In this document: positions 41,500 through 52,005 of the stretch, one piece after another
Layout of the letters: every line of letters begins with the position of its first letter
Position numbering within the stretch: the first letter of the stretch is position 1
Source: Colwellia demingiae
Lineage (GTDB): Bacteria; Pseudomonadota; Gammaproteobacteria; Enterobacterales; Alteromonadaceae
Assembly (NCBI RefSeq): GCF_007954275.1
Contig: NZ_VOLT01000010.1
Span: forward strand, 1-64,000
DNA: 64,000 nucleotides
Reading direction: 5' to 3'
Translations under genes and position numbers: made by a program
The notes under the pieces: model-generated
What the model was told of the DNA's origin: nothing
The model's input: only the letters and a program-made list of their open reading frames with translations
The model's database searches: none

Positions 41500-42665
41500 T
41501 AACTTTCTTTTCCTTCAGTCGTTTTTTTAATCGATTTTCGTTTGAAACTCGGTAATTTTGCTTTGATAATTCGCCCACTACTACGCTCTTTCATTAATAA
41601 CATCATCCCAATAAACAAAGCACTGATATGTATGGGCCACAAGCCAACAACACTTGGAATGGCGTTCTTTTCAATAGCTGAGCGCATTGAAGTTAATAAT
41701 AATAAATACCCTAAAAATAACATCAAGGCCGGCAGCATTTTGGCAAACTTACCCTGCCTTGGATTAACCACACTTAACGGCACGGCAATAAAAATTAGAA
41801 TAATACAGGCTAAAGGAAAAGCGATACGCCATTGAATTGTAGCCCGGTACGCTGACTCTAGCTCTGGAGGCATATTGTTATACAACTCGAGCGTAGTTAT
41901 CGCACTTAGTTTACGGTGTTGATGTTCTACTTCTTGGTCTTTAATTTGAATATAATACTTGGTAAACGCCACAGATTGGAATTCTTTACTCTCTATATCT
42001 CTATGGTAACGAATGCCATCACCAAGCACTAACTGCTGGGAGCCAGAATCATCTTCAAAAACCTTGCCTGTTTTTGCGTACACTAAACTTGAGTTAATAA
42101 TGCTGGCATCAACATTGTCACCTTTAGGTAACTGAGCAACAAAGACTTTATTGAAACTATTGGTTTCTCGGTCTTTATCATGAATAAAAACTACCGCATC
42201 TTGATTTCCTGTTTGCTGGAAACGCCCAGAAACTAAGGCACTTAGACCCGAATCTGCCGCAAGTTCTTCTTTAACTTTATATTGATATTCGGAGGCTAAC
42301 GGCGCTAGGTATAGAGTAAAAATTCCGGTAAAAATAGCCGTAATAATCGCGAGCACCAAAGTCACTCTCACCACATACCATTCACTAACACCACACGCGT
42401 GCAACACAGTCATTTCACTGTCTGCATAAATACGTCCATAGGCGAGTAAAACGCCTAGGAATAAGCTAAGGGGTAATATAAACCCCGCAAGATCTGGTAT
42501 TTTCAAGGCAATGAAAGTCATTACCAATTGCCCCGGTATACTTCCTTCTGAAGCATCACCGAGTACACGGACAAATTTTTGACTGATAAAAATAGTCATT
42601 AACACAAAAAATACTGCTAATTGCGTTTTGGCGACTTCTTTTAATAAATAACGAAAAATGATCAC
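41499..42665 (-). CDS. lptF: LPS export ABC permease LptF
   Basis: 388 aa from the GTG at 42665, which gives MIIFRYLLKE as in other LptF and has GGGA eight bases upstream; the longer opening adds 15 unrelated residues. Marks: FVRVLGDASEGSIPG, LPLSLFLGVLLAYGRIYADS then EMTVLHACG, and the C-terminal spans. Partner of LptG; lptB is not in the window. Divergent from pepA, the usual order in gammaproteobacteria. Confidence 0.95.
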   Translation of the reverse strand: MIIFRYLLKEVAKTQLAVFFVLMTIFISQKFVRVLGDASEGSIPGQLVMTFIALKIPDLAGFILPLSLFLGVLLAYGRIYADSEMTVLHACGVSEWYVVRVTLVLAIITAIFTGIFTLYLAPLASEYQYKVKEELAADSGLSALVSGRFQQTGNQDAVVFIHDKDRETNSFNKVFVAQLPKGDNVDASIINSSLVYAKTGKVFEDDSGSQQLVLGDGIRYHRDIESKEFQSVAFTKYYIQIKDQEVEHQHRKLSAITTLELYNNMPPELESAYRATIQWRIAFPLACIILIFIAVPLSVVNPRQGKFAKMLPALMLFLGYLLLLTSMRSAIEKNAIPSVVGLWPIHISALFIGMMLLMKERSSGRIIKAKLPSFKRKSIKKTTEGKES

Positions 42666-42902
42666 AAAAAGATCCCGTATAAACTTAGTTTTTTTCTGAC
42701 ATAATGGCAATTATTGAGTAAACTTGTCGTTTTCATAAGTAAACTATATAGTCAGTGACTAACTCATATTGATGAGTGCGACTATAATTATAGCCCTTAG
42801 CGATATCAATTGAATAGACAAGAGTGCTATTTTTTACTTATTTTAGCAATATATGCAATATATTCTAAATAAACACCTTATTAAATTGTAAAAGGAAAAG
42901 TC

Positions 42903-44408
42903 ATGGAGTTCAGTGTAAAAAGCGGCAGTCCAGAAAAACAACGTAGCGCTTGTATTGTTGTAGGTGTTTTTGAACCACGCAGACTTAGCGGTACAGCCGA
43001 ACAGCTTGATGAAATCAGTGAAGGCTACATAAGCAACCTTTTACGCAAAGGCGATTTAGAAGGTAAATCAGGACAGATGTTATTATTACATCACGTGCCT
43101 AATATTTTAAGCGAGCGTGTTTTATTAGTAGGTTGCGGTAAAGAGAGAGAGCTTGATGAACGTCAATATCGTCAAATAATTACCAAAACAATTAACACCT
43201 TGAATGAAACAGGTTCTATGGAAGCCGTATGCTTCTTATCTGAGTTACATGTTAAAGGTCGTGATATTTACTGGAAAGTTCGCCAAGCTGTTGAAGCAGC
43301 ACAAGATGTCTTATATAGTTTTGATAGTTTAAAAACTCGTAAAGCTGAGGCTCGTCGTCCTTTACGTAAAGTTGTTTTTAATGTGCCAACTCGCCGTGAA
43401 CTGCCTATTGGTGAACGCGCCGTTAGTCATGCCTTAGCCATTTCTGAAGGTATTACTACCTGTAAGAATGTAGCTAACATGCCACCAAACATTTGTAATC
43501 CAGCTTATCTTGCTGAACAAGCCAAGATTCTTGAAAATGATTATGACAAAGTTACAACAACGATTGTTGACGAAAAAGAAATGGAAGAGCTTGGTATGGG
43601 TTCATACTTAGCTGTTGGTCGTGGTTCAGTAAATGAATCTTTAATGAGTATCATTAAATATGACGGTGCCGGTGATGATTCAAAGCCACTAGTATTAGTG
43701 GGTAAAGGTTTAACTTTTGACAGTGGTGGTATTTCATTAAAACCTGGCGCAGGCATGGATGAAATGAAATATGACATGGGTGGTGCCGCAGGTGTATTAG
43801 GTGCTATGCATGCTCTGGTCGAACTTAATTTACCTATTAATGTTATTGGCGTTTTAGCTGGTTGTGAAAACATGCCAAGCAGTAACGCATATCGCCCAGG
43901 TGATATATTAACAACTATGTCTGGTCAAACTGTTGAAGTACTTAATACTGATGCTGAAGGCCGTTTAGTTTTATGTGATGCACTTACCTATGTTGAACGT
44001 TTTAATCCTGAAGCGGTTATTGATGTAGCCACGTTAACTGGTGCTTGTGTCGTTGCTTTAGGCGCACATGCAACAGGCTTGCTAAGTAGTCATAATCCAC
44101 TTGCTCATGAGTTATTAAATGCTTCAGAGCAAAGTGGTGACAGAGCATGGCGTATGCCGTTATGGGATGATTATCAAGATCAACTTGAAAGCCCATTTGC
44201 TGACTTTACCAATTTAGGTGGTAAAGAAGCAGGAACGATTACAGCAGCTTGTTTCTTATCGCGTTTCACCAAAAAATATAATTGGGCGCATTTAGATATT
44301 GCTGGTACAGCATGGCGCAGCGGTAAAAATAAAGGCGCAACGGGTCGTCCCGTAAGTATGTTAACGCAGTTTTTACTTAATCGTGCTGGTCAAGAACAAG
44401 GCGAGTAA
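42903..44408 (+). CDS. pepA: Leucyl aminopeptidase (cytosol aminopeptidase, PepA)
   Basis: 501 aa hexameric M17 enzyme that removes N-terminal residues and, in E. coli, also binds DNA (Xer, carAB). Two-metal site marks: [17 protein letters not shown] (Lys, Asp), [11 protein letters not shown], and the signature [24 protein letters not shown] before the ATG. Length as usual. Followed by a repeat element. Confidence 0.97.
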   Translation: MEFSVKSGSPEKQRSACIVVGVFEPRRLSGTAEQLDEISEGYISNLLRKGDLEGKSGQMLLLHHVPNILSERVLLVGCGKERELDERQYRQIITKTINTLNETGSMEAVCFLSELHVKGRDIYWKVRQAVEAAQDVLYSFDSLKTRKAEARRPLRKVVFNVPTRRELPIGERAVSHALAISEGITTCKNVANMPPNICNPAYLAEQAKILENDYDKVTTTIVDEKEMEELGMGSYLAVGRGSVNESLMSIIKYDGAGDDSKPLVLVGKGLTFDSGGISLKPGAGMDEMKYDMGGAAGVLGAMHALVELNLPINVIGVLAGCENMPSSNAYRPGDILTTMSGQTVEVLNTDAEGRLVLCDALTYVERFNPEAVIDVATLTGACVVALGAHATGLLSSHNPLAHELLNASEQSGDRAWRMPLWDDYQDQLESPFADFTNLGGKEAGTITAACFLSRFTKKYNWAHLDIAGTAWRSGKNKGATGRPVSMLTQFLLNRAGQEQGE

Positions 44409-44428
44409 ACTGCTACAGTAGATTGATA

Positions 44429-44694
44429 TATACCCGTTCCACTTGAAGATGCATGATTCAGCTGGAATTAGAAACGCCTTTAGGCAAGGCATTGATATTG
44501 AGAATGGTTGTTCCCTTCTCAATATCAATAACGCAGCATAAAGCGTTTCTAAACCAGCCCCTTGGAGAAGGCTGGGCAAATCATACTCTGCGTTACATTT
44601 CTTTTTAAGGGAATAACCCTTAATAAAAAAATGTGCCTTAATTATGAATCGCTCAGACTTCCTGAAACGAGCATCTTCAAGTGGAGCGGGTATA
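44429..44694. repeat. 266-bp MITE-like element with 11-bp target duplication
   Basis: Ends TATACCCGTTCCACTTGAAG… and …CTTCAAGTGGAGCGGGTATA: 24-bp terminal inverted repeats with one mismatch. It is flanked on both sides by the perfect direct repeat GTAGATTGATA (44418-44428 and 44695-44705). No transposase reading frame. A shorter relative is at 62368-62496. It occupies most of the 44409-44767 gap; the remainder holds the hairpin below. Confidence 0.8.
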
Positions 44695-44713
44695 GTAGAT
44701 TGATATAAAAAGA

Positions 44714-44746
44714 TTAACCCCTAGTAGTTCTACTACTAGGGGTTAA
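44714..44746. terminator. 14-bp perfect hairpin before holC
   Basis: TTAACCCCTAGTAG and its complement around a 5-base loop. No T-tract beyond the arms, so it may terminate pepA transcription, stop convergent reading, or act in the holC leader. Confidence 0.5.
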
Positions 44747-44767
44747 TGATTACAATAGGCCAATAAA

Positions 44768-45238
44768 ATGCAAACCCAAGTAATGTTTTATCTACTTAAG
44801 GATGATGGAACAGACGAGACAGAAAAAGAGTCCCGCTCTGCGATTTATCATGCTTGTTTGCAAGCCAGTTATTTTTATCGACAGAATCAGCGTGTCTATA
44901 TTTACGCACAAGACCAGCAACATGCTGAGCAAATTGATGAAATGCTTTGGGCATTTGATAGCGATAGTTTTGTACCACATAACCTAGTTGGTGAAGGTCC
45001 AAAGCAAGGCGCTATGGTGGAAATAGGTTATCAAGTACCACAAGGGCGTCGTCCTGTGCTTATTAACCTCAATAGTGCAGTGCCTAACTTTGCCAATCAA
45101 TTTCAATTCATCGTTGATTTTGTACCCAGTGATGAAACACTTAAACAACAAGCGAGAGAACGCTTTAAAACTTGCCGTCAATGGGGTTTTCAAGTTGATA
45201 ACCAAGCGGTAACTGTGTCAGAAGAAGCCATTAAATAG
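44768..45238 (+). CDS. holC: DNA polymerase III chi subunit
   Basis: 156 aa (E. coli 147). Links the clamp loader (via psi) to SSB. Marks: MQTQVMFYLLKDDGTDETEK (typical FYLL start), then RVYIYAQDQQHAEQIDEMLW, DSFVPHNLVGEG, and RPVLINLNSAVP. Classic order pepA-holC-valS. Confidence 0.95.
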   Translation: MQTQVMFYLLKDDGTDETEKESRSAIYHACLQASYFYRQNQRVYIYAQDQQHAEQIDEMLWAFDSDSFVPHNLVGEGPKQGAMVEIGYQVPQGRRPVLINLNSAVPNFANQFQFIVDFVPSDETLKQQARERFKTCRQWGFQVDNQAVTVSEEAIK

Positions 45239-45454
45239 CGACTACTATTTATACAGGGCTAGCACAAAAACAAACAAGAAAATGAAGACGAACACAAAAA
45301 ACTAATTCAATAAACGTTGCATTTTACTTTGCTGCATTTTTACTTTGTTGAACTTTTACTAGTGAAGCGTATAGATGACTTAACTGATAAAAAGTACTGA
45401 AGAACAGTGCCGTAACAAAACAACGAACAACTATTAAACCTATTACCGGATAAA

Positions 45455-48328
45455 ATGATGGAAAAAACCTTTAACCCTACCGACATTGAACAGTCCCTTT
45501 ATACTAGCTGGGAAGAGCAAGGTTACTTTAGCCCTACAGGTGAAGGTGACAGTTACAGCATTGCTATTCCACCACCGAATGTTACTGGTAGCTTACATAT
45601 GGGTCATGCTTTTCAGCAAACCATCATGGATACGCTTATTCGTTACCAACGCATGCAAGGTAAAAATACCTTATGGCAAACAGGTTGTGACCATGCAGGT
45701 ATAGCAACACAAATGGTTGTTGAACGAAAAATTGCTGCTGAAGAAGGTAAAACTCGACATGACTATGGTCGTGAAGGCTTTATCGATAAAATTTGGGAAT
45801 GGAAAGAAGAGTCTGGCGGCACCATTGGTAAACAAATGCGTCGTTTAGGTAATTCTATCGATTGGACTCGTGAACGTTTTACGATGGATGATGGTATGTC
45901 TGAAGCGGTACAAGAAGTATTTGTACGCTTATTTGAAGACGATTTGATTTATCGTGGTAAACGCCTTGTAAACTGGGATCCAAAATTCCATACCGCTATT
46001 TCTGATTTAGAAGTAGAGAATAAAGACAAAAAAGGCCACATGTGGCATTTGCGTTATCCCTTAGCTAACGGTGCGAAAACAGCAGAAGGTCTTGATTATT
46101 TGGTTGTAGCGACAACACGACCGGAAACTATGCTTGGTGATACTGGCGTTGCAGTAAACCCAGAAGACCCTCGCTATAAAGACCTAATTGGCAAGCAAGT
46201 ATTATTACCGTTAGTAAACCGATTAATTCCTATTGTTGGTGATGACCATGCCGATATGGACAAAGGCACGGGTTGTGTAAAAATCACCCCTGGCCATGAC
46301 TTTAACGATAATGAAGTAGGTAAACGTCATCAATTACCACAAATCAACATTTTTGATAAAGACGCTGCAGTATTAGCCGCCGCTGAAATTTACGATACTA
46401 AAGGTGAAGCATGTAACGCGTACGATGCTGAATTACCCGCTGAGTTTGCTGGTATGGACCGATTTGTCGCTCGTAAAGCTATCGTCGCTAAATTTGACGA
46501 ATTAGGTTTATTAGTTGAAGTAAAAGATCATGACTTAGTTGCACCCTATGGTGATAGATCTGGCGTGATCATTGAGCCCCTTCTTACTGACCAGTGGTAT
46601 GTTCGTGTTGAAAAACTAGTAGGTCCTGCAGTTGACGCTGTAAAAGATGGTCAAATTGAATTTGTACCTAAGCAATATGAAAACATGTATTTCTCTTGGA
46701 TGAACAACATTCAGGATTGGTGTATTTCACGCCAACTGTGGTGGGGACATCGCATCCCTGCTTGGTATGACGAAAACGGTAAAGTATATGTAGGTCGCAC
46801 CGAAGAAGAAGTCCGTGCTAATAACCCTATTAGCGATGACATGAAGCTACGTCAAGATGATGATGTACTTGATACCTGGTTCTCATCTGCTCTTTGGACG
46901 TTCTCAACGTTAGGCTGGCCAAAAGAAACTGAAGATTTAAAAACCTTCCACCCTACTGATGTATTGGTGACAGGTTTTGATATCATTTTCTTCTGGGTTG
47001 CCCGCATGATTATGATGACGATGCACTTCAACAAAGATGAAAATGGTAAAGCACAAATACCTTTCAAGAAAATCTACATGACCGGCCTTATTCGTGATGA
47101 AAATGGCGACAAGATGAGTAAATCAAAAGGTAATGTGGTTGATCCATTAGACATGATTGATGGTATCTCTCTTGAAGACTTATTACAGAAACGAACGGGT
47201 AATATGATGCAGCCTAAGTTGGCTGCTAAAATTGAAAAGCTTACCAAAAAAGAATACCCAAATGGTATTGAAGCTCATGGTACTGATGCGCTTCGTTTTA
47301 CTTTAACGTCTGTTGCAACAACTGGCCGTGATATTAGCTGGGACATGAAACGTCTTGAAGGGTACCGTAACTTTACCAATAAGTTATGGAATGCTAGCCG
47401 ATACGTGATGATGAATACCGAAGAATTTGATTGCGGTAGCTCTTCATCTTTAGGAACAGCAGGCGAAATGGAATTATCACTTGCGGATCGTTGGATCATA
47501 GGTCAATTCGAGCAAACTGTAAAAACGGTTCATGAAGCCTTTGATACTTATCGTTTCGATCTTGCCTCACAAGCTTTGTATGAATTTACCTGGAACCAAT
47601 TCTGTGATTGGTATTTAGAGCTTACTAAGCCAGTATTATTTAAAGGTAATGAAGCGCAACAACGTGGAACTCGCCATACCTTAGTAAACGTTCTAGAAGC
47701 TTTATTACGCTTGATGCACCCTATCATGCCGTTCATTACTGAAACCATTTGGCAGCGTGTGCAGCCATTAAGTGATTTTAGTAAAAATGGTGATTCAATT
47801 ATGGTTCAAGCTTTCCCACAATTTAACGAAAGCAATTGTGACCAGCAAGCCATCGACGATTTAGAGTGGGTTAAACAGTTTATCATTGCCATTCGAAATA
47901 TCCGTGGTGAAATGGATATATCGCCAAGTAAAGAATTGCCAGTATTGCTTAAGAATGTAAATGAAAACGATCAACGTCGTTTAAATGAAAATGAACAATT
48001 CTTAAGTTCACTAGCGAAACTTGAAAGCATTACCGTGTTAGCCGAAAATGAACAAGGTCCAGCGTCAGCATCGGCTGTAGTTGGCGATTTATCAGTGCTT
48101 ATACCAATGGCAGGTTTAATTGATAAAGAAGCTGAACTGGCTCGTTTAGATAAAGCGATGGACAAGCTTGAAAAAGACGCAGCGAGAACACGTGGCAAGC
48201 TTAGCAATGACAATTTTGTTGGTAAAGCACCAGCAGCTGTTATTGATAAAGAAAAAGCGAAACTAGCGGAAGCTGAATCTGCATTGGTTAAAATGCAAGA
48301 GCAAAAAGATCAAATTGCTGCGCTTTAA
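45455..48328 (+). CDS. valS: Valyl-tRNA synthetase
   Basis: 957 aa class I synthetase. HIGH-type [12 protein letters not shown] near residue 45, [12 protein letters not shown] near 550, editing domain [18 protein letters not shown]-terminal coiled coil ([20 protein letters not shown], residues about 892-911). Two adjacent ATGs at the start; either is possible. The space before it (217 bases) shows no distinct feature. Confidence 0.98.
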   Translation: MMEKTFNPTDIEQSLYTSWEEQGYFSPTGEGDSYSIAIPPPNVTGSLHMGHAFQQTIMDTLIRYQRMQGKNTLWQTGCDHAGIATQMVVERKIAAEEGKTRHDYGREGFIDKIWEWKEESGGTIGKQMRRLGNSIDWTRERFTMDDGMSEAVQEVFVRLFEDDLIYRGKRLVNWDPKFHTAISDLEVENKDKKGHMWHLRYPLANGAKTAEGLDYLVVATTRPETMLGDTGVAVNPEDPRYKDLIGKQVLLPLVNRLIPIVGDDHADMDKGTGCVKITPGHDFNDNEVGKRHQLPQINIFDKDAAVLAAAEIYDTKGEACNAYDAELPAEFAGMDRFVARKAIVAKFDELGLLVEVKDHDLVAPYGDRSGVIIEPLLTDQWYVRVEKLVGPAVDAVKDGQIEFVPKQYENMYFSWMNNIQDWCISRQLWWGHRIPAWYDENGKVYVGRTEEEVRANNPISDDMKLRQDDDVLDTWFSSALWTFSTLGWPKETEDLKTFHPTDVLVTGFDIIFFWVARMIMMTMHFNKDENGKAQIPFKKIYMTGLIRDENGDKMSKSKGNVVDPLDMIDGISLEDLLQKRTGNMMQPKLAAKIEKLTKKEYPNGIEAHGTDALRFTLTSVATTGRDISWDMKRLEGYRNFTNKLWNASRYVMMNTEEFDCGSSSSLGTAGEMELSLADRWIIGQFEQTVKTVHEAFDTYRFDLASQALYEFTWNQFCDWYLELTKPVLFKGNEAQQRGTRHTLVNVLEALLRLMHPIMPFITETIWQRVQPLSDFSKNGDSIMVQAFPQFNESNCDQQAIDDLEWVKQFIIAIRNIRGEMDISPSKELPVLLKNVNENDQRRLNENEQFLSSLAKLESITVLAENEQGPASASAVVGDLSVLIPMAGLIDKEAELARLDKAMDKLEKDAARTRGKLSNDNFVGKAPAAVIDKEKAKLAEAESALVKMQEQKDQIAAL

Positions 48329-48352
48329 CCTAAAACAGATAAGCTAAAAGCC

Positions 48353-48387
48353 AAAAATGACGGCTAGTCCAAATAGCCGTCATTTTT
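48353..48387 (+). terminator. valS terminator
   Basis: AAAAATGACGGCTA / TAGCCGTCATTTTT stem, 7-base loop, T-tract; 25 bases after valS. Confidence 0.92.
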
Positions 48388-48540
48388 TATTAATCATTTC
48401 CTCACATCTCCTCAAACCCCAGTTTATTGGACTATTAACACTACCATTGATAGTTACTCGTATTTAAACAAAGAAAATTTGAACTAATCTGTTTTTTTAT
48501 AAAGCAAATTAAAAACAACTATGCTAGACTACTTTCGCGT

Positions 48541-48802
48541 TGAGTTCTTGCGTTGCAGATGAAGGTTTATACTGACTTTTGTTGTAGTTTTCTATCTGAT
48601 GCACATAGTGTATTGATTATTCTACACAGGCAGATTTAGACAATGCAAACTATTGTTTGAAGCAATGATTGTGTCGAATATGGTTTGTTTCCTTCCTCTT
48701 CCTGTACTTTTTGGTAGAGGGCACTTACTCGGGTGAAAACGGTTTCTACCTATTTTGGGATAGAGCCACAATATTATTTTATGATTACAGGAAAATGTTA
48801 GT
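48541..48802 (+). promoter_or_regulatory. Long leader of the cold-shock gene
   Basis: A TATGCTAGA-type -10 near 48521 suggests a transcript start near 48530, so ~260 untranslated bases precede the cold-shock ATG. Long structured leaders that respond to temperature are known for cspA. Nothing else is seen between the valS terminator and the gene. Confidence 0.5.
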
Positions 48803-49012
48803 ATGTCTGATACAGTTACTGGTAAAGTTAAATTTTTCAACGAAACTAAAGGTTTCGGTTTTATAGAGCAAGAAAATGGTCCTGACGTGTTTGTTCACTT
48901 CAGCGCTATCTCTGGAGACGGTTTCCGTACTCTAGCTGACGGTCAAGCAGTTACTTTTACTGTTAAACAAGGTCAAAAAGGCCCTGAAGCAGAAAACGTA
49001 CTAGCTGTATAA
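48803..49012 (+). CDS. CspA-family cold-shock protein
   Basis: 69 aa single OB fold. RNP1-type KGFGFIEQ and RNP2-type VFVHFSAI are intact; start [16 protein letters not shown] is typical. Single-stranded RNA/DNA chaperone. Own terminator follows. Confidence 0.97.
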   Translation: MSDTVTGKVKFFNETKGFGFIEQENGPDVFVHFSAISGDGFRTLADGQAVTFTVKQGQKGPEAENVLAV

Positions 49013-49033
49013 GTTTAACTTATAAGCTAATCT

Positions 49034-49074
49034 AAAAAAACGAAGCATGAGTTTAACTCTTCCTTCGTTTTTTT
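49034..49074 (+). terminator. Terminator of the cold-shock gene
   Basis: AAAAAAACGAAG / CTTCGTTTTTTT with a T-run, 21 bases after the stop. Confidence 0.93.
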
Positions 49075-49152
49075 GTGTCTGCAGTTTAAGAAAATAAAAT
49101 ACACTCATATCAAAAAAACCAACAACTTCAATTAACTATCAACTAGATCCCA

Positions 49153-49920
49153 TCAACTAAACTTGTAACGACCTTTCCTTAATAATTCAATTACCCAAAT
49201 AAAACCAGTTAAACAGAATACGAATGTTAATAAGGCAAAGAATATTATTTGACCATTATTAAACCCCCCAACGGACCCTTGACCTAGAAAAGGGTAATCC
49301 ATGAAGTGCAGCATAAAGAAAAGATCAACAAAGCGTTTATCATCATTACTGTGCCCAATCAAACGACCTGAGCTAGCGTCGATATAAACACTCGTATTTA
49401 GAGCGTCTGAGAAATTTACCTGCCAAGCTATATTTCTTTCTTTGAGCATATCTGTAATAGGCGGCTTCACTTTTACTATACCACTTACACCCCCTTTGCC
49501 TTTATAACTTGCTTGAGCTAACTTACTTGCAACACCATCATCAATGATAAGCTTTTCTCCAGCGTAAGCATCTACGAGACTGTAATCACTTTTAAAATGA
49601 CTGTATAAGCCTTCTTCATGGGTTAACAAGTAATAAGGTTTACCTAGTCGCTGTATTAAGGCTATCTCAGTTACCGGTTTACTACTTTTACTCATAATCA
49701 GTTCAAGGTTTACTAAACGGTCATGTTCAACTTTCTGGAAGGTGATGGCTTTTTTATTTTGATTACCACGTGCTTTTTCATGATCCATTAAATTAAAAAA
49801 TAAACCTGTACTTAGCCAAATGAATAACTGAATAAAAACCAATAGAGATAGCCATTTGTGGAGTTTCTTAATTGTAGAAAACTTAATAAATGATTGTTTT
49901 AGAGCATTACGCTTTTTCAT
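49153..49920 (-). CDS. PepSY-type membrane protein
   Basis: 255 aa with an N-terminal span (LLVFIQLFIWLSTGLFF) after KLHKWLS and a C-terminal span near 225-245; a periplasmic part with PepSY-like pieces (AWQVNFSDALNTSVYIDASS, then GRLIGHSND). Overlaps the gene upstream by 14 bases. Such pairs occur with iron or metal uptake and in reductase systems. Function not established. Confidence 0.7.
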   Translation of the reverse strand: MKKRNALKQSFIKFSTIKKLHKWLSLLVFIQLFIWLSTGLFFNLMDHEKARGNQNKKAITFQKVEHDRLVNLELIMSKSSKPVTEIALIQRLGKPYYLLTHEEGLYSHFKSDYSLVDAYAGEKLIIDDGVASKLAQASYKGKGGVSGIVKVKPPITDMLKERNIAWQVNFSDALNTSVYIDASSGRLIGHSNDDKRFVDLFFMLHFMDYPFLGQGSVGGFNNGQIIFFALLTFVFCLTGFIWVIELLRKGRYKFS

Positions 49921-50656
49921 CTACAACCTCCTTATTCAAATCATTATCAACTTTACTGTTTCTTTTTTTCTGCTGGGGCATAAGACGAAAGTAAGTCAGC
50001 ACTAAGCCAAATATACTGGCAATAAAAGCAAGAACAGTGAAGACAAGAAGTAACTTATTGTCTGCCTCTTCATCGATATAATCCATAACATGAAAAGCAA
50101 ACATCCAATCAAAAATACGCCAGTAGCTATGACGCTTAGTTACCAATTGACCAGAGTTAGCACTTATATAAAAACTAGGGCTAGCAAAGTCATCAAAATC
50201 AATTCGCCATGCTGGTAAATGGCGACTACTTAATTCTCTTGGTGGATTAACGGTAATCAACTGAACATTGATTACCGTTGTTTTGGTATTTATGTAGTTG
50301 TCTTTAGCGATAGAAGTCGCGAGTTGTTCATTGATTGGCGATAGTTGCTGACCATCAAGCGCTGAAAGAAGCACTTTCTGATCGCCATCATTAAAACGAT
50401 AAACGGTTTGATTTAGCAATAAACCAAGCTTAACATTTGATGCTTTATTATGGTCGTTCATTAACTCGCTAAAAGAATAACCTACTTGCTCTGGAGTTAG
50501 TCTTTGTTTGTTCTTGGCTACTAATGTATCACCATGAATATAATCAATATCCATTAGCACCATATAAGTCCCCGTTACCGACCACGTTAACAGTTGTAGA
50601 CCAACAAATAACATCAGCCATTTATGATATTTTCTACTCTTTCTATGCAAAGACAC
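49907..50656 (-). CDS. PepSY-type membrane protein, paralogue of the next gene
   Basis: 249 aa with the same plan: KYHKWLMLFVGLQLLTWSVT span, then a periplasmic region ending PAWRIDFDDFASPSFYISAN, then SGQLVTKRH, and a C-terminal span. About a third identical to the downstream neighbour, so an old duplication. Basic/acidic tail (RNSKVDNDLNKEVVDEKA). Confidence 0.7.
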   Translation of the reverse strand: MSLHRKSRKYHKWLMLFVGLQLLTWSVTGTYMVLMDIDYIHGDTLVAKNKQRLTPEQVGYSFSELMNDHNKASNVKLGLLLNQTVYRFNDGDQKVLLSALDGQQLSPINEQLATSIAKDNYINTKTTVINVQLITVNPPRELSSRHLPAWRIDFDDFASPSFYISANSGQLVTKRHSYWRIFDWMFAFHVMDYIDEEADNKLLLVFTVLAFIASIFGLVLTYFRLMPQQKKRNSKVDNDLNKEVVDEKA

Positions 50657-50669
50657 TACAATGTTTCCT

Positions 50670-51845
50670 TTAAATTTCTGCTAACGCTTGTACTAACATG
50701 GCTTCAATTTGGGACATAATTGCTTGGTTCGTGGCAGCATCAAAACCACTTATACGTGGCGTATGAATATGCCCCGTAGGGATTGTTGAACCTAACTTAT
50801 TACGCAAGGCAATACTGCGATAAGAGATCTCATTAGATAAATAACCTCCCCCGCCACCTTGCACCGCAATCTTATCAACAAGCTCAGATAAGTTATTGGC
50901 TGTAACATTTTTTGCTGTACCTGATTCGAGTATCGTTACCCCACGGTTATCATTAATTTTGTAGCGACCTTTCGCTTTCATCATCGCTTGATAAGGCAAA
51001 CTAAAAAGAACAAATTCATCACCTATCAGCGGTGCTTCAAGTAAACTAGGTACTAAAGGGTTGTTTTTATTAGCGCCAGTATAAACATTGACGTTATCTG
51101 GTGCTGTAGCGCTGCGTCTTAAACCTGGAAAATGCTCTAAATCAAAGTCACTTCGACCCATTGAAATAGTCGCAATCAAATCAACGCTATTTAATGCATA
51201 ATAAGGGGCTAACAAGCTTTCAACTTCACCGTGATCAAAATCAGCATAACGTACTGGTATCATGGCAGTATTTATTTCCGCCGTTATCTTTTTCCCGTTA
51301 TTCATGTATTCGATAACAACACCATCGAGTAGTAACGCAGCTAAACCTGAAGGGTTAGATTGTTTAATGTTTCTATCAAGCAAAAATGGGTCAAAACCAG
51401 TTAGCAGAATACGCTTATCGGTAGCTTGCTTGTAAGTTAAATCATTGCGACCACGGGATGTGTTTTCAAAGGTTTCAACTAAAGCTGCCAATTCAGTTTG
51501 AGAATATTGAATTGGCGTAGTTTTTACAAATGAGATAATAGCTAACCTTGTCCAGTATAAGGGCCTATCATCAACAATCTGACCATTTTTCGCTTGTTCT
51601 TTACTGTATTGCCATAATTGATTACCAAGCAGTGATAACGATTGCTGCGCTAAAATAAAAGTATTATTTTGTGGCCAGTTCTTTTTAAACGCAGACCACT
51701 CAAAATGTGTATTTACTCCTGGCATGGCTTCTTGAGCTTTATTTACACGTTGCTCTTCAATGGTCAAGAGTGTCTTAGCATTGGAATATAAACTAGTTGA
51801 GCTGATAAAAAGGGAAAAAATCAATAATGCACGGTTGAACTTCAT
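50670..51845 (-). CDS. Peptidase C15-like protein with changed catalytic Cys
   Basis: 391 aa, signal peptide (LLIFSLFISSTSLYSNA). The C-terminal ~230 residues look like pyrrolidone-carboxylate peptidase: ILLTGFDPF, the N-P-S-G motif (QSNPSGLAA), SMGRSDFDLEHF with the Glu, and TGHIHTPR with the catalytic His. The Cys motif YxCN is YLSN here (GGYLSNEISY), so the nucleophile is Ser or lost. Longer than bacterial Pcp (about 215). 13 bases before the PepSY pair; likely same operon. Confidence 0.7.
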   Translation of the reverse strand: MKFNRALLIFSLFISSTSLYSNAKTLLTIEEQRVNKAQEAMPGVNTHFEWSAFKKNWPQNNTFILAQQSLSLLGNQLWQYSKEQAKNGQIVDDRPLYWTRLAIISFVKTTPIQYSQTELAALVETFENTSRGRNDLTYKQATDKRILLTGFDPFLLDRNIKQSNPSGLAALLLDGVVIEYMNNGKKITAEINTAMIPVRYADFDHGEVESLLAPYYALNSVDLIATISMGRSDFDLEHFPGLRRSATAPDNVNVYTGANKNNPLVPSLLEAPLIGDEFVLFSLPYQAMMKAKGRYKINDNRGVTILESGTAKNVTANNLSELVDKIAVQGGGGGYLSNEISYRSIALRNKLGSTIPTGHIHTPRISGFDAATNQAIMSQIEAMLVQALAEI

Positions 51846-51944
51846 GGTGAGCCTTTAACAAATAGGTGAAGATATAAAACCATAATGCCAATGAAAAATA
51901 TCGAAGTAAACTTCAAAAGCAAGAGCCTCACTTGAACATAACTA

Positions 51945-51983
51945 AAAATGGCGGTATATGTTTACAACATATACCGCCATTTT
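51945..51983. terminator. Terminator between rib genes and the C15-like gene
   Basis: 17-bp perfect stem AAAATGGCGGTATATGT / ACATATACCGCCATTTT with a 5-base loop. On the minus strand it follows ribB by 23 bases. It shows that the rib transcript ends here, with no ribH or nusB following as in many relatives. Confidence 0.9.
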
Positions 51984-52005
51984 ATTGTGTACTTAAACTC
52001 TAATG

